Shown here: piece after piece, positions 37,401 through 46,736 of the stretch | How positions within the stretch are numbered: the stretch's first letter is position 1 | Layout of the letters: each line of letters starts with the position of its first letter | NCBI GenBank assembly: GCA_945909635.1 | Contig: OX246690.1 | Span: 2,480,001-2,544,000, forward strand | DNA from: Clostridioides difficile_A | GTDB taxonomy: Bacteria > Bacillota > Clostridia > Peptostreptococcales > Peptostreptococcaceae | Direction: 5' to 3' | Length of the DNA stretch: 64,000 bases | Notes under the pieces: model-generated | Database searches by the model: none | What the model saw: only the letters and a program-made list of their open reading frames with translations | What the model was told of the DNA's origin: nothing | Position numbers and translations under genes: made by a program

Positions 37401-38082
37401 TATTTACAAAGTTTTTAAATATAATTTTTCCATATTCATCCCCTAAAAACTTCTTATTTTTTATAAAGGATATATTGGCACTGTTAATTACTTTTATACT
37501 TGCTCCATTATTTACTATATCATTCTTAACTTTAGTCACTATCTCAACCTTACAATCATATAAAGGGTATGGTATTACACTAAAGTTATTTATAGCATCA
37601 TTAGTTTCAACACATTTATCAATATTAAATTCTTTATCTGTTGAACTATAAACTACTGTGGTTGGTAACTCTATAGATTGGTCAACATTGCTTGATATAT
37701 TCACATTTACTCTATCTTCTTGTTCATCATCAAAATATATTTCTATAAATCTTTCTTTTGAATTTATAGGTACTATTTTTTGCTCAATTAAAATATCGAT
37801 TGTTTGAATATATGTCATACCATTTTCTAATTTCACAACAAAGTCAAAAGAGTCTTCTCCTATGTATAAATCATTTGCATAATAATTAAAATAAATTATA
37901 TTGTTTGAAATATTAAAAGTAACATCTCCAGCTAATTTTAAAAAAGTCTCTTCTTCAATAGAGCCTTTTTTATATGCATCTCCTAAAGAATTTATTTGAC
38001 CATCATTTATCAGAATAGCTCCTTGAAGGTTAGACCCATTTGTAATCTTATAATTTAATGTTTTCAGTTTACTAATATCCAT
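34405..38082 (-). CDS. Giant baseplate/fibre-associated protein (1,225 aa)
   Basis: This is one of the two largest proteins in the cluster. It is almost wholly beta-structured, with many Ig-like segments of the type seen elsewhere here (KGFNFKYGFIEINDSISDND, then KILVDYSYEEKN). The C-terminal 150 residues (KMEDRLRRDLEPESDYYLDI without its first residue begins near 1095) contain IIKEMEDRLRRDLEPES and EDIKKAVQKWAAYG, a more compact alpha/beta part. No enzyme motif is visible. AAAAGGGGA precedes ATG 38082, 25 bp after the 1,123-residue gene. It probably forms a fibre hub, a large tail appendage or part of a massive baseplate. Confidence 0.55.
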   Translation of the reverse strand: MDISKLKTLNYKITNGSNLQGAILINDGQINSLGDAYKKGSIEEETFLKLAGDVTFNISNNIIYFNYYANDLYIGEDSFDFVVKLENGMTYIQTIDILIEQKIVPINSKERFIEIYFDDEQEDRVNVNISSNVDQSIELPTTVVYSSTDKEFNIDKCVETNDAINNFSVIPYPLYDCKVEIVTKVKNDIVNNGASIKVINSANISFIKNKKFLGDEYGKIIFKNFVNKEYNIDSPTREIVYIVWHARTIATEYNPKDDIVVNQRPDISTPDFKIPTIDYPQAPKYESILEKEECISGDLFSNTKVHKEIDNKGNKSIKLGRNIPSGAVNLAYYYNTTASLDDTVSVIETNTNNVTLHFVDDWIHKRNLATKNEDYFPETIEFDGEKGTELEGYWGILYRDFVMWDESTITDFKPEHKVQHEEFQGLLAKRVPIDKIYNDGDRYGVLNLTNSIFEAVNFVETENELIDYNPKTYNAYTRYEGLVRKLKVLYNGSAKYSGVVNKKDEISNLYPEQAKEIIMYPDESGLLHKINGEYLVDDDLFYITNKFKDNVPLYYKYKLKYKIYDNVGLDINGLYNSENISLVSGNNYPIDENKFKYKVFIEKTKYENVYDAYIYTSFIPTIENPIYVMYDGLSEEAYRKDSVNPLEIKVGILEKINPVQCCDLESYKVNRLQGITNKSSIEVFEYEILEDKRAKIQIEYIIVADDLEIAPITKEIINKKYALYSELDSFKNEDMIISEKDTNGYMTARDIFMKYSSDEDRDKINENSTFRVKYNIQNLNTMYSKDKTLIYTASDGNGFIYGRTYEDTGFPEQNSSIIGNNKNTRTLDKDSIYKSANGKVYKGYSVVCRNINQIIVGTPLEKEPLKGWFPTIKYAYFSKKYERIDKTIELIYSIPEYDLQIFGKYGKPYIDISEEKGSFVGNNTIKVKNTPMYIKVDNSWKPTNLRVYKILSDKNKKELEIKGFNFKYGFIEINDSISDNDKILVDYSYEEKNLHYRGYYKNQDKNSKIIDLNLNPNMYSFYTDTSNEINEMRNSYDLFNRTIHFFLKPMRIIDRGTGDILKDNYFCVYHKFDNQEALEPFDLHIGRIFVRHHTSLKSTNLIDTRLRGGGIIKEMEDRLRRDLEPESDYYLDIGTLDGKPYQENSVIIIRIDSKLLYKNGGRFSEEDIKKAVQKWAAYGSYPIIEFVDVIGDEELPQTSIEVHKNIDNQKHIRPSIWIENVNYNV

Positions 38083-38107
38083 AAAACATTCCCCTTTTGT
38101 AACTTAT

Positions 38108-41100
38108 CTATATTTTTCTATTTACTATATTAATTTCATCTTTAGCATTTTCATTGGCAATTGCTTTTATAACATCTATACAATTGCCTGTCCAACTTGT
38201 ATAAATACATGCAATTATTCCATTAATATCAGTTCTATCATTTAATTTTTCTATTGTTCCAAGAGCAGCTTCTACGTTTACAGATGCACCTTCAATTGGA
38301 TTATTATATTTATCTGTTACTGATATTAAGATTCTTATATCATCTTTTCCATTTGCAAATATAAAGTTGTTTTCTGAGTAAATCTTTAAAAAGTAAGGTT
38401 CTAAAGTATAGTCTGATATGTATATATATCCATTGTATAGGGTATTGTAGATTGGATTTAATGATATATGCTTTAATTCTTTTAGTGAAGATGTTTTATG
38501 AGTTTCAAAATATACCTTCACCTTAGTTGGGTATTTTTCTTCAAATTTATGCAATTTTATTTCAACTTCATCTTTTTCATAGTCATATAAAGCTATAAAA
38601 GAGTTCTTAATTTTGTATCTAACATTTATTGTACTTCCTTTAGGAATTTCCTTTTCAAAAACTACAACATTATTTTCAATATTATAGTTATTCATTGATA
38701 TATCATTTATTGTAATCTCTATGGTTGTCTCATCTATACCTATATTTTGTAAGTATAAAGTTTTAAATCCTAGAGATTCAAATTTTTCTTCATTTTCAAG
38801 TGAATATTCTCCTGTTTTACTTATAAAAAATACTTGAGTATATGGTTCCTCTATTCCAATTTCATATATAATAATAGGTGAATATTGTTGTGGTATAGGA
38901 GACATTCTTATAGTTTTAGTATATGGAACCTTAAATATTATTCCATCTTGGTCTAATTCTGCTATAAAATCATTTTGAGATACATATAATGATTGTGCTT
39001 TTAATGGTTTTTTAGTTATTTTACCTTCACCATCATATAAAAGATTATATTCTTCAGAATATACATCTACTTTGGTAAATTTTATACTTTGAATATTTTC
39101 TACTTTGAAATCATTTGCTTTTGCGACTGCCTCTGCATATTCCTCAATATTTTTTATAATTGTATATTGTTGGGTATCATATGGTAGATTATATGATGTT
39201 ATATTTTCATATTTAGATGAGTGTTCTGTAGGATTATAAGTGGCTTTAACTTGTATATTTCCTATCGCAGGTACAAATGTTTCTAAATTCATTCCTGTAT
39301 ACTCATATCTTCCAACTTTTAGATTTAAACTATATAATTTTGCTCCCTCTTTCAAAACAATTTTAAATCTCACAAATCTCTTAGTTTCAATCTTTGTATT
39401 ATTTTCTACTTGAATCCATTTATCTGAGTTTAGTTTTCCTTCTAGATTAATCAACACATTATCATCCTGTATATAAAATTCTACTTTTCCATCAAACTTC
39501 ATTGCTGGCATTATATATCTTAAATCTGCTGATTCTTCTACTGTATCTCCTAAATCAATTATATTAGTTATAGATACTGAAATAGAATTATCTGATAATG
39601 GCATCAATACTTCTTCTCTATAATAAAAATTGAAACTCAAGAAAGAGTCAATAAAATTTCTCCAATCAGATTCACATTCATAAATTAATTCTCGATGTTG
39701 TAGTTTAGGCATTTTAGACGGTTTGAGTACAAATCTTAATTTAAATACTTTGCATAGTATTAAATTTTGAGGAATGGGTTGTCCATAAATCAATTTAACT
39801 GGTTGCATCCATTCTCCATAAATATCGTTATGCCCTACATAATATACATCTACAGTACTGAATAGACTAGATTTTTGTATCCATGATATTTCTTGAATGG
39901 ATGTAGGTTTTTTGTTGAATACAAATGGTGTTGTTTCATAAATATATTCATCAAGAAAGTCATAATAATAATCGTTATAACATTTTGTTGGTTTTGGCCA
40001 CAGCATATTATCTTTGTAGAAAAATTTTGAACTGTCAAGTAATAAGTCTTTTTTATTAGTTTTTCTAATATCGTATCTTTCAAATTTTCCTTCTGACTCT
40101 GATACATTCAATGTAACTTTTATTAATACTCTAAATTTATTAAAAGCATCCTGTAATACTTTTTCTTGACCATTCATATTGCATTTATTATATAAATAAT
40201 ACTCATCTTGATTATAATAATAATATCCATTATGTATGCTTGGACACCAACGTGCTAAAGCATTTTGTAATGTCCTTAAAGACACAATTATAATATCATC
40301 AATATGCCCATATCTTATAGTAAGCACTTTGGGATAATCTAAAATCACCACATCACTTATACTAGCTTCCACTACAAGCTCAAACCTCTTATACTCAGTT
40401 GAATTTAAATTAAATTCGGTAAGACCATATATATAAGTGTGTTTTCTATTATCATCAATTATGAATTCCCCTCTATCAACTTGGCCTAAAAACTCCTTAT
40501 ATTCAGTTGAATCTGCAATTATAGAATCTGAATAAAATTTTATTTTATCTCCATTGATTAGAGTATAATTATCTTCGTCTACTTGATTTTCAAATTCATA
40601 TAAAACATAAGCTTCTTCTGGGCTAAATTTTTCTATGATACAATAATATTTTCTATCATAAACATCAATAGAAGCTTCAAAGGGTGGAGCTGTATCCATC
40701 ATATCTTTTTTACCATTTTCTGATACCTGAAAATCTCCATTTATAACTCCAACAAGCGAATCATATTCTAATGGTGGAAATATCTCTATATACTCTTTTT
40801 GTCTTGTAACTTCTATCGCTTTTATACACACCTTATGGTCAAAATAACCATATTCACTAAATTCAACCCTATTATCAGTTTCATTATCTTCTAAAAAATC
40901 CCTATATCCATGCGTATATGAATATATTCTTACTGGTCCTTTTATATCATAAACTTCTATATCAAATTTATATCGCTTTGAATAATCCTTATTTTTTAAT
41001 TCTGGCATCAAACTATATAAATAAATATCTGCTACTTGAGTATATTCATCAAATATATAATCTAAAGTTAGTTCAGATGTGTAAGTTGGTCCAAATGGTT

Positions 41101-41479
41101 CTCCTTCAATTTTTTCCCCAATTGAAGATACTTCTCTTGCGCTTACTTTCACTCTTACTTTAGAATCATAAGTTATATAATTAGTTTTTGCTTCCATCTT
41201 ATATCTATAATAAAATTTTATAGTGTTGTATTTCACTTTGTTACTTGCTCTTATTCCATATATTTTATTTAACAGTTTAAATGTCTTTTTATATGTAGTA
41301 TCTTCTGATTTATATAACTTACAATCATTATAATCTCCTATTCCAGATTGAAAAGCTTTCATTCTACTTGCTATATTAGTATTTATATGTGGAACCATTT
41401 CCACTCTTTCTGGCAATTCAAATTTAGTATGATTTGGTATTTCATTTTCTTTCATAATTGTACTCTTTTCTTCTTCCAT
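38108..41479 (-). CDS. Giant baseplate/fibre-associated protein with C-terminal invasin-like Ig domain (1,123 aa)
   Basis: This large beta-rich protein has a central part with repeated sandwich motifs (NNVVVFEKEIPKGSTINVRY) and many Tyr/Asn-rich strands. The last 95 residues form a recognisable Big_1/invasin-type Ig domain (DDIRILISVTDKYNNPIEGA, then SVNVEAALGTI and TDINGIIACIYTSWTG). This domain is usual in bacterial adhesins and in some tail proteins. GGAGGTG precedes ATG 41479. It follows the gpI-like baseplate gene by 15 bp, so it may attach large appendages to the baseplate. Confidence 0.6.
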   Translation of the reverse strand: MEEEKSTIMKENEIPNHTKFELPERVEMVPHINTNIASRMKAFQSGIGDYNDCKLYKSEDTTYKKTFKLLNKIYGIRASNKVKYNTIKFYYRYKMEAKTNYITYDSKVRVKVSAREVSSIGEKIEGEPFGPTYTSELTLDYIFDEYTQVADIYLYSLMPELKNKDYSKRYKFDIEVYDIKGPVRIYSYTHGYRDFLEDNETDNRVEFSEYGYFDHKVCIKAIEVTRQKEYIEIFPPLEYDSLVGVINGDFQVSENGKKDMMDTAPPFEASIDVYDRKYYCIIEKFSPEEAYVLYEFENQVDEDNYTLINGDKIKFYSDSIIADSTEYKEFLGQVDRGEFIIDDNRKHTYIYGLTEFNLNSTEYKRFELVVEASISDVVILDYPKVLTIRYGHIDDIIIVSLRTLQNALARWCPSIHNGYYYYNQDEYYLYNKCNMNGQEKVLQDAFNKFRVLIKVTLNVSESEGKFERYDIRKTNKKDLLLDSSKFFYKDNMLWPKPTKCYNDYYYDFLDEYIYETTPFVFNKKPTSIQEISWIQKSSLFSTVDVYYVGHNDIYGEWMQPVKLIYGQPIPQNLILCKVFKLRFVLKPSKMPKLQHRELIYECESDWRNFIDSFLSFNFYYREEVLMPLSDNSISVSITNIIDLGDTVEESADLRYIMPAMKFDGKVEFYIQDDNVLINLEGKLNSDKWIQVENNTKIETKRFVRFKIVLKEGAKLYSLNLKVGRYEYTGMNLETFVPAIGNIQVKATYNPTEHSSKYENITSYNLPYDTQQYTIIKNIEEYAEAVAKANDFKVENIQSIKFTKVDVYSEEYNLLYDGEGKITKKPLKAQSLYVSQNDFIAELDQDGIIFKVPYTKTIRMSPIPQQYSPIIIYEIGIEEPYTQVFFISKTGEYSLENEEKFESLGFKTLYLQNIGIDETTIEITINDISMNNYNIENNVVVFEKEIPKGSTINVRYKIKNSFIALYDYEKDEVEIKLHKFEEKYPTKVKVYFETHKTSSLKELKHISLNPIYNTLYNGYIYISDYTLEPYFLKIYSENNFIFANGKDDIRILISVTDKYNNPIEGASVNVEAALGTIEKLNDRTDINGIIACIYTSWTGNCIDVIKAIANENAKDEINIVNRKI

Positions 41480-41494
41480 CTTTTCACCTCCAGT

Positions 41495-42613
41495 CTACTT
41501 TTTATAATATCCATATTTTGAAAAACCTTTTATACTTGAGTCAAGAAATGTTGGTAAAAACGAAAAACTATTATCATAATCTTCATCTTCTCTTACCCAT
41601 ATATCTTCATCATACTTAAAATCATTCCAAAAAATTGAAGTATCTTCTTTTATCTTTGTTACATAATCAATTAATAACTTGGTTGGGGTTGCATCTGAAT
41701 TATATAATTCTATACTTAATTTTTTATTATTTATATCTACTAATTCATACATTTCAAGACTCTTTATAAAAGAAACAACTGATGATTGATTTTTTTTATC
41801 AGGATTTCCTTTTAATAGAATTTCCCCTGTAGAAGTGATGTAAACATCATCTAAAGTTATTAAATTGTTATCTACTAATATAGTATTTACCAAAACCATC
41901 TTTTCAGATATAACAAAATCTTTACTCATATCTTTCCATTCTTTTACTTCTCTAATTCCAAGCTCTCTTGAAATTCCATTGGCAAGACCTCGTTTTGTGG
42001 AATTAGCTGGATTTTTAAAAACATCAAGAATTCTAAGCTTATATTCATGGTTCTTTTCTCCTTTAAGCCTAGAACATCCTACTAAAAAACCAAACTCATC
42101 AAAAAAATTCCATACATGATGTAAATTTAACTCAAATAAAAATTCTTTATTATTGCACTTTACTTTTATTTTCCCAAAAGGCAAATCTTCTTCTTTATCA
42201 TATGATTCTCTAACATAAATTACTTTTTTCTTTTTATCAATAAAATAATAATCTGGCTGACTTATGTTGTTTTCTAAATTTTTTTCATTTTTCTTTATTC
42301 CAAAAAAAGTATACAAATCCCAACTTCTTTCAAGTATAAGTTGATTTGTATACACCATAGAAATATTATTTACATTAAAGTTACTTGGTAATAAAACTTT
42401 ATATACCAAATCGACAAAATCCTCATCTGCTGACTCAATATAGATTTGCTTTGAAGCATAAAGCAATATTTCTTCTATTTCATCTAACTCCATGCCAAAG
42501 ATATTTAAAAACTCAATCCCAATAGATTTGTTAGGGTTTTTCTTCATTTCAAACCAAAAGGGAAGCATTGATCTTATTTTTTCTGTATATCTTGCAAAAT
42601 CACTTTCTTTCAT
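41495..42613 (-). CDS. Baseplate wedge / tail protein I-like
   Basis: This 372-residue protein has the opening typical of gpI/gp48-type baseplate proteins of contractile tails (MLPFWFEMKKNPNKSIGIEF, with an early helical pair and LVYKVLLPSNF). A later stretch (EYKLRILDVFKNPANSTKRG, then LANGISRELG) is the same kind of element found in tail proteins that join baseplate J to fibres, and parallels YRKRITHQTLTLAKANETSI in the J protein. It begins one base after the preceding stop with AGGAG upstream. It should form the outer part of the wedge. Confidence 0.7.
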   Translation of the reverse strand: MKESDFARYTEKIRSMLPFWFEMKKNPNKSIGIEFLNIFGMELDEIEEILLYASKQIYIESADEDFVDLVYKVLLPSNFNVNNISMVYTNQLILERSWDLYTFFGIKKNEKNLENNISQPDYYFIDKKKKVIYVRESYDKEEDLPFGKIKVKCNNKEFLFELNLHHVWNFFDEFGFLVGCSRLKGEKNHEYKLRILDVFKNPANSTKRGLANGISRELGIREVKEWKDMSKDFVISEKMVLVNTILVDNNLITLDDVYITSTGEILLKGNPDKKNQSSVVSFIKSLEMYELVDINNKKLSIELYNSDATPTKLLIDYVTKIKEDTSIFWNDFKYDEDIWVREDEDYDNSFSFLPTFLDSSIKGFSKYGYYKK

Positions 42614-43288
42614 TTAGATAATCACTCCTCTAAACTTAAGCCCTACTAAATCTCCATTTAAATTATTTAATGTTTTATTTGCATCAAACATAATATCATT
42701 CATTACAAATAGAAGTGTGTCAAATACTGTTATAGACTTATTGTATATATCTGTATAAAAAGCAGATACACAAATTTCTTGAATCCTAGCAACTATTTCC
42801 TGTTGCCTATCTGAATTCCAATGATTATACTTATCCATTACTATATCAAGTACATTTACTTCTTCTTGTGAATAGCAATTGCTATCTTTATAAAAACTTT
42901 TCAAATCAGCAATAATATTATTTAATGTATAAACACTCTCTGTATATAATTCATCTGTATCCACAATCTTTCCAGAATCCACTTTTTTACATAGTTTTAA
43001 AGCATGAATTTTAAATATATTCATATGATTAATTAATATTTCTCTAAAAACAACCTCTTTTCCCTTATTTTCAAGTGTAAAATGTATTTTTATAATATTT
43101 TTATTTAGTTCTATTTTTTTAAATATTGGATGCGAATACAACATTAACTGATTATTTGTGGCTCTATACTGTTCTTTATTCTTTATCTTATATTTTTTTC
43201 TACCTAAGTAAGCTCCAACTACAGTGATAATTGCAGTTATAATTGCTACAAAACTCTTTATTAATTCCAAATATACGTTTTCAGTCAT
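42614..43288 (-). CDS. Single-pass membrane protein embedded in the baseplate operon
   Basis: This 224-residue protein begins with a short head, one strong transmembrane helix (about residues 8-27: LIKSFVAIITAIITVVGAYL) and a basic stop-transfer segment (GRKKYKIKNK). The rest is soluble, partly helical (NNIIADLKSFYKDSNCYSQE). By the positive-inside rule the C-terminal domain would be cytoplasmic. It is not a typical holin (usually two or three helices and far shorter) and no spanin or lysozyme motif is present. Its tight placement between baseplate J and the gpI-like gene suggests a role tied to the particle, such as docking the baseplate to the membrane or release. Confidence 0.6.
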   Translation of the reverse strand: MTENVYLELIKSFVAIITAIITVVGAYLGRKKYKIKNKEQYRATNNQLMLYSHPIFKKIELNKNIIKIHFTLENKGKEVVFREILINHMNIFKIHALKLCKKVDSGKIVDTDELYTESVYTLNNIIADLKSFYKDSNCYSQEEVNVLDIVMDKYNHWNSDRQQEIVARIQEICVSAFYTDIYNKSITVFDTLLFVMNDIMFDANKTLNNLNGDLVGLKFRGVII

Positions 43289-43296
43289 TATGTCCC

Positions 43297-44112
43297 CTAT
43301 ATAATTACTACAGAATCCTCATCTGGAGAAACAATAAATTTCTCATCCCATCTGCAATCATGATTAATTAACAAACAATTTTTATTGTTTATCTTAATAC
43401 TGTTACAAGAATAAGTTAGTATAGAATCACTAACTTGCATTATTCTTTGAGTCAGTTCATTTATAAATAGTGATTCTCCTATATTTATTGAATTTATATA
43501 GCTTATAATTTTTTCTCTTACAGACACTCTTATAGACTGTTTCTCTATTTCATCCACATATGAAGAAAAAACTAAATCTATATTTAACTTTAGATATTTA
43601 AAATTAGGTAACTTTACTACAACCTTTTCTCCAAATGATGTTATATCTAATAATGCTTTTTTTACACTTGAAAGCAAATCTTCATCACCTATATTTTCAG
43701 CTATTGGCACAATAGTCATACTGCCTGGACCATGAGAGTATCTTTTTAATATTACATCTTTTACACCTTCTATACTTAAAACGGCTAATCTTATTGAAGT
43801 TTCATTTGCCTTAGCCAAAGTTAATGTTTGATGAGTAATTCTTTTTCGGTAATCTTCATCTGATTCTTCAAATAATCTTTTGCATCCCACTAATAAACCT
43901 ATAGCGTTTAAAAATTTGCCTGTAGCTGTAGTTACAAAAGCTTGAAGATGGCTCATTGTAAGTACATCATAAAATTCTGATATATTTTTATTTATTATGT
44001 CAGAAAAAAGTTTAGCTATAGAACCAGGGCTTGTGTCAAACCCAATTTTATTTAACTCAACTTCTGTTTCTTTAACCAGAGATTCAAAATTTTTATTGTG
44101 TATTAATATCAT
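43297..44112 (-). CDS. Baseplate J-like protein
   Basis: This 271-residue protein belongs to the baseplate J/gp47-like family, a core wedge component of contractile tails and injection systems. Signatures include the early FVTTATGKFLNAIGLLVGCK (family pattern ATGxxLDxxGxxxGxxR), the following EDYRKRITHQTL, the REAL-type region IRLAVLSIEGVKDVILKRYS, and the C-terminal RVSVREKIISYINSINIGES. It is somewhat shorter than phage J proteins (about 300-380). It overlaps the gp25-like gene by 20 bp, which matches the usual gp25-J order. Confidence 0.85.
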   Translation of the reverse strand: MILIHNKNFESLVKETEVELNKIGFDTSPGSIAKLFSDIINKNISEFYDVLTMSHLQAFVTTATGKFLNAIGLLVGCKRLFEESDEDYRKRITHQTLTLAKANETSIRLAVLSIEGVKDVILKRYSHGPGSMTIVPIAENIGDEDLLSSVKKALLDITSFGEKVVVKLPNFKYLKLNIDLVFSSYVDEIEKQSIRVSVREKIISYINSINIGESLFINELTQRIMQVSDSILTYSCNSIKINNKNCLLINHDCRWDEKFIVSPDEDSVVII

Positions 44113-44506
44113 ACTTGATTTTCACCCCACTAACTATGTCAATTTCCATGTTAATAACAATCGGATTGTTATTTCTTCTTTCTTTTATGAAAATTAATAA
44201 TTCTATCTTATTTCTGTGTATTTTAGGTATAAAAAACAAATTATTTTCTCCAACCAACCTGTCATAAAATAATGCATTCTCAATAGATGCTATAATTGAA
44301 TCTAGCGTATCTTTATTATTTAGTTTTCCTAAAAATTTTTCTATATCTGAACCTATATAGTCCACATTAAACCAATCTTTTGTTACAGATTTTATTCTAC
44401 AAATACATTTTTGTCTAAGTAAATCATCTGAATTTAAATACAACAAATTATTGGAATTATTATCATATATAAGTTCTCCACTATCTGTTATGCAAAAATC
44501 AAACAT
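44093..44506 (-). CDS. gp25/gpW-like baseplate wedge protein
   Basis: This 137-residue protein occupies the slot and has the size of gp25 (phage T4), which nucleates sheath assembly at the baseplate. The sequence (QKCICRIKSVTKDWFNVDYI, then LDSIIASIENALFYDRLVG) matches the DUF2634/gp25 pattern of an early helix with Cys/Arg and a later IxxAL helix followed by beta strands. The family's EPR-type motif is not obvious. It overlaps the spike gene by 8 bp and the J gene by 20 bp, consistent with coupled translation of a fixed-ratio wedge. Confidence 0.72.
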   Translation of the reverse strand: MFDFCITDSGELIYDNNSNNLLYLNSDDLLRQKCICRIKSVTKDWFNVDYIGSDIEKFLGKLNNKDTLDSIIASIENALFYDRLVGENNLFFIPKIHRNKIELLIFIKERRNNNPIVINMEIDIVSGVKIKYDINTQ

Positions 44507-45275
44507 TTTTATCTACTCCATTTATTTCTATCTTTTTTGTATCAATAACTATCTCACTTCCAGATAAAATAATTTTATCTTCAGCACATATATTTATATT
44601 ATTTGAGATTATTGACCAGTTTTCTGATTTAGTAGAAAAATCTCCAAAAACTTCTATAGTTTTATTTTCAGCATTTATCCTTAATCCAACATTAGTTGCT
44701 GTAAATATGTCTATACTGCTATCATCTCTTAATTTTACAATTGAAGATTTCTTAGGATGATATATACCAACTTCATTACCCGCAAAACTTCCTTTTCCTT
44801 CTATTTTTTCTAAAACACTATCAATAGGATTTTTATCCATAAAATCTTTATATTTTGATTTATCTTTATTATCATAATCTAACCAAGTCTCACTCATTTT
44901 CTTGGTTATTTCTCTTGAGTCTCTCTTTATATTTGATAACAGACATCCATCCCTAATGTGAGTTTTTCTTTTTCTTGATAGATATTGGTGAGATTCATTT
45001 GCTATTCCTGTTATCTTAGGCTGAAATACAGAACCATTATTAAATTGTATATAGACTTTATCATCTTTTTCTAATGGTAATAGATGAACTCCTTCTCCTA
45101 TATTTTGAAAAGGTACGTTTGAAAAAACGGCACTATTACCTTTTACATTCTCTACATATATATCTGCTGTATTTTTATGCATATTAAAATCTATGACTTT
45201 TCCTATAGAAGTTGTAAATATTGTATTTGAATATGGATCTATGATGTTATCTATTAATTTATCTTTGAGCTTCAC
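44499..45275 (-). CDS. Baseplate spike / gpV-gp5-like OB-fold protein
   Basis: This 258-residue protein is the probable central spike. Residues about 22-95 form an OB-fold recognisable in gpV/gp5/VgrG-type proteins (GKVIDFNMHKNTADIYVENV, then LPLEKDDKVYIQFNNGSVFQ and PKITGIA). The C-terminal third has short repeated strands (NAENKTIEVFGDFSTKSENW, then ICAEDKIILSGSEIVIDTKK) like the triple-stranded beta-helix that forms the needle. No PAAR tip is fused to it and none is visible as a separate gene. It starts at GTG 45275 with GGGGGGG upstream. It is the likely piercing device. Confidence 0.8.
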   Translation of the reverse strand: MKLKDKLIDNIIDPYSNTIFTTSIGKVIDFNMHKNTADIYVENVKGNSAVFSNVPFQNIGEGVHLLPLEKDDKVYIQFNNGSVFQPKITGIANESHQYLSRKRKTHIRDGCLLSNIKRDSREITKKMSETWLDYDNKDKSKYKDFMDKNPIDSVLEKIEGKGSFAGNEVGIYHPKKSSIVKLRDDSSIDIFTATNVGLRINAENKTIEVFGDFSTKSENWSIISNNINICAEDKIILSGSEIVIDTKKIEINGVDKNV

Positions 45276-45314
45276 ATAATCCCCCCCTACTTTAGATTAA
45301 ACTTCATATATGAA

Positions 45315-46736
45315 TTAGACTTTATATAATGGATATGTAATTATAGTGTTTTTATAATTAAACATTTCATATTGTGTAGTAAGCATATTATTTAGATTTT
45401 CATAATTATATAATCTTGTCCGTTTAAATTTATCAGTTGTATCGTTTAGGTTTGCTAATCTTTCATTATTTAATATATTTGATACATAAAATAATACTTT
45501 ATTACATGATTTTAGTACATTACTCATACCGCTATATTTTAATGAATTTGTAGTTAACAAACCTGGAGTAATTGATGTTGTAAATCCAGTTTTCATATTT
45601 AGTGAATGTGTTACTTTCTTTGCTAAACATACACCTACCGTTCCTCCAAACAAATCATTAATTGCTATTAAATCATATACATTTATTTGCGGTTTTCCTG
45701 TAATAATCAACTCGCCATCGTAAGCTTCTTTCCATGAGTTTTGAATTTCTGATATACAATTTCTTATGGCCATATGTCTATTATTTGCATATAATTCTCT
45801 GTATTTTAAAGTTTTATCCTCTAAGTTAGAAAATACATTAAAATTTTGTATTCTTGAATTGTCTAATACTTTAAGCTTTTGGTTTGACCATTTTATATTG
45901 TTATCACTTATTATAAAAGGTGTAGATTCTAAATTTCCTAATACATTATAGATTCCTCTTACATTTGTTATTAAATTATTATTATCTATAATTATATTAT
46001 TATCTATAATTGAGTCGTAAAAATCTACTATATGCATTTGTGAAAAAGCCTTAGAGTACTCATATATATCATTTTTTATATTATTTATATTAAATTTATA
46101 CATCCAAATAGGTAAACCAAAAAACAATCTATGTTCAAATAAAAATGGTCTTGGATATACTACAAATTCAGGCATAGATTTTTCACTCATTTTACATATA
46201 TCCCATATCTTTTTACCTATTGGTAAAAACTCATAAATCGATTCTCCTATATAATCAATATTCTGAATATCATTGAAGTATATTCCTTTATAATTACTTA
46301 AATATATATTTTCAGATATGTCATTTTGAATTGTTCTGTAAGTTCCTATAGAGTTAGAATCGTACATACCAAAATGCTCTACACCGTATTTACTCTTAAG
46401 ATTTTTTTCATTACATTCAACGTTTTGGTATTCTATTTTTAAATTTCTCTTACTTATTAAATCTAATATTATATTACTTGCATCTTTTTTTAAATCTATA
46501 TTGTCATCTGAAAAATTCATTTTTTCATCTAGATATTTATCTGTAAGCTCTATACCATCTGATTTTGCTTCTATTGATATATTATCTTTTGAGATATTTA
46601 TTTCAACTATAGTTCCATTAAATACAACTGGATATTTTGAAGGATTTGAACCATACCCCATACGAATATGTACTCTGGTTCCTTCTTTTAAAACTTCTTG
46701 ACTGTCTAATTTATTTCTCTTTTCTACTATATCTAA
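45315..46736 (-). CDS. Tail hub protein, 3' exon (473 codons)
   Basis: This is the downstream exon of the hub gene. A standalone gene could start at ATG 46661, but the frame stays open upstream to the IStron border (residues LDIVEKRNKLDSQEVLKEG, then TRVHIRMGYG). Those upstream residues fit the gp27/gpD hub pattern, in which LxxGTRVHIRMGYG is followed by PVVFNGTIVEI. No ribosome site precedes ATG 46661. With exon 1 it gives 1,213 residues. The C-terminal part (QINVYDLIAINDLFGGTVGV, then CLAKKVTHSLNMKTGFTTSI) is typical of hub domain strands that end in a TxxxPxL-type motif. Confidence 0.85.
   Translation of the reverse strand, partial: LDIVEKRNKLDSQEVLKEGTRVHIRMGYGSNPSKYPVVFNGTIVEINISKDNISIEAKSDGIELTDKYLDEKMNFSDDNIDLKKDASNIILDLISKRNLKIEYQNVECNEKNLKSKYGVEHFGMYDSNSIGTYRTIQNDISENIYLSNYKGIYFNDIQNIDYIGESIYEFLPIGKKIWDICKMSEKSMPEFVVYPRPFLFEHRLFFGLPIWMYKFNINNIKNDIYEYSKAFSQMHIVDFYDSIIDNNIIIDNNNLITNVRGIYNVLGNLESTPFIISDNNIKWSNQKLKVLDNSRIQNFNVFSNLEDKTLKYRELYANNRHMAIRNCISEIQNSWKEAYDGELIITGKPQINVYDLIAINDLFGGTVGVCLAKKVTHSLNMKTGFTTSITPGLLTTNSLKYSGMSNVLKSCNKVLFYVSNILNNERLANLNDTTDKFKRTRLYNYENLNNMLTTQYEMFNYKNTIITYPLYKV

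Noticed and set aside
42614..43288. Holin or other lysis protein
   Set aside because: It has one membrane helix and a large soluble domain, is 224 aa long, and no endolysin is nearby.
45315..46661. Exon 2 as a separate gene starting at ATG 46661
   Set aside because: The frame continues upstream to the element border with residues that fit the hub family, and there is no ribosome site before that ATG.
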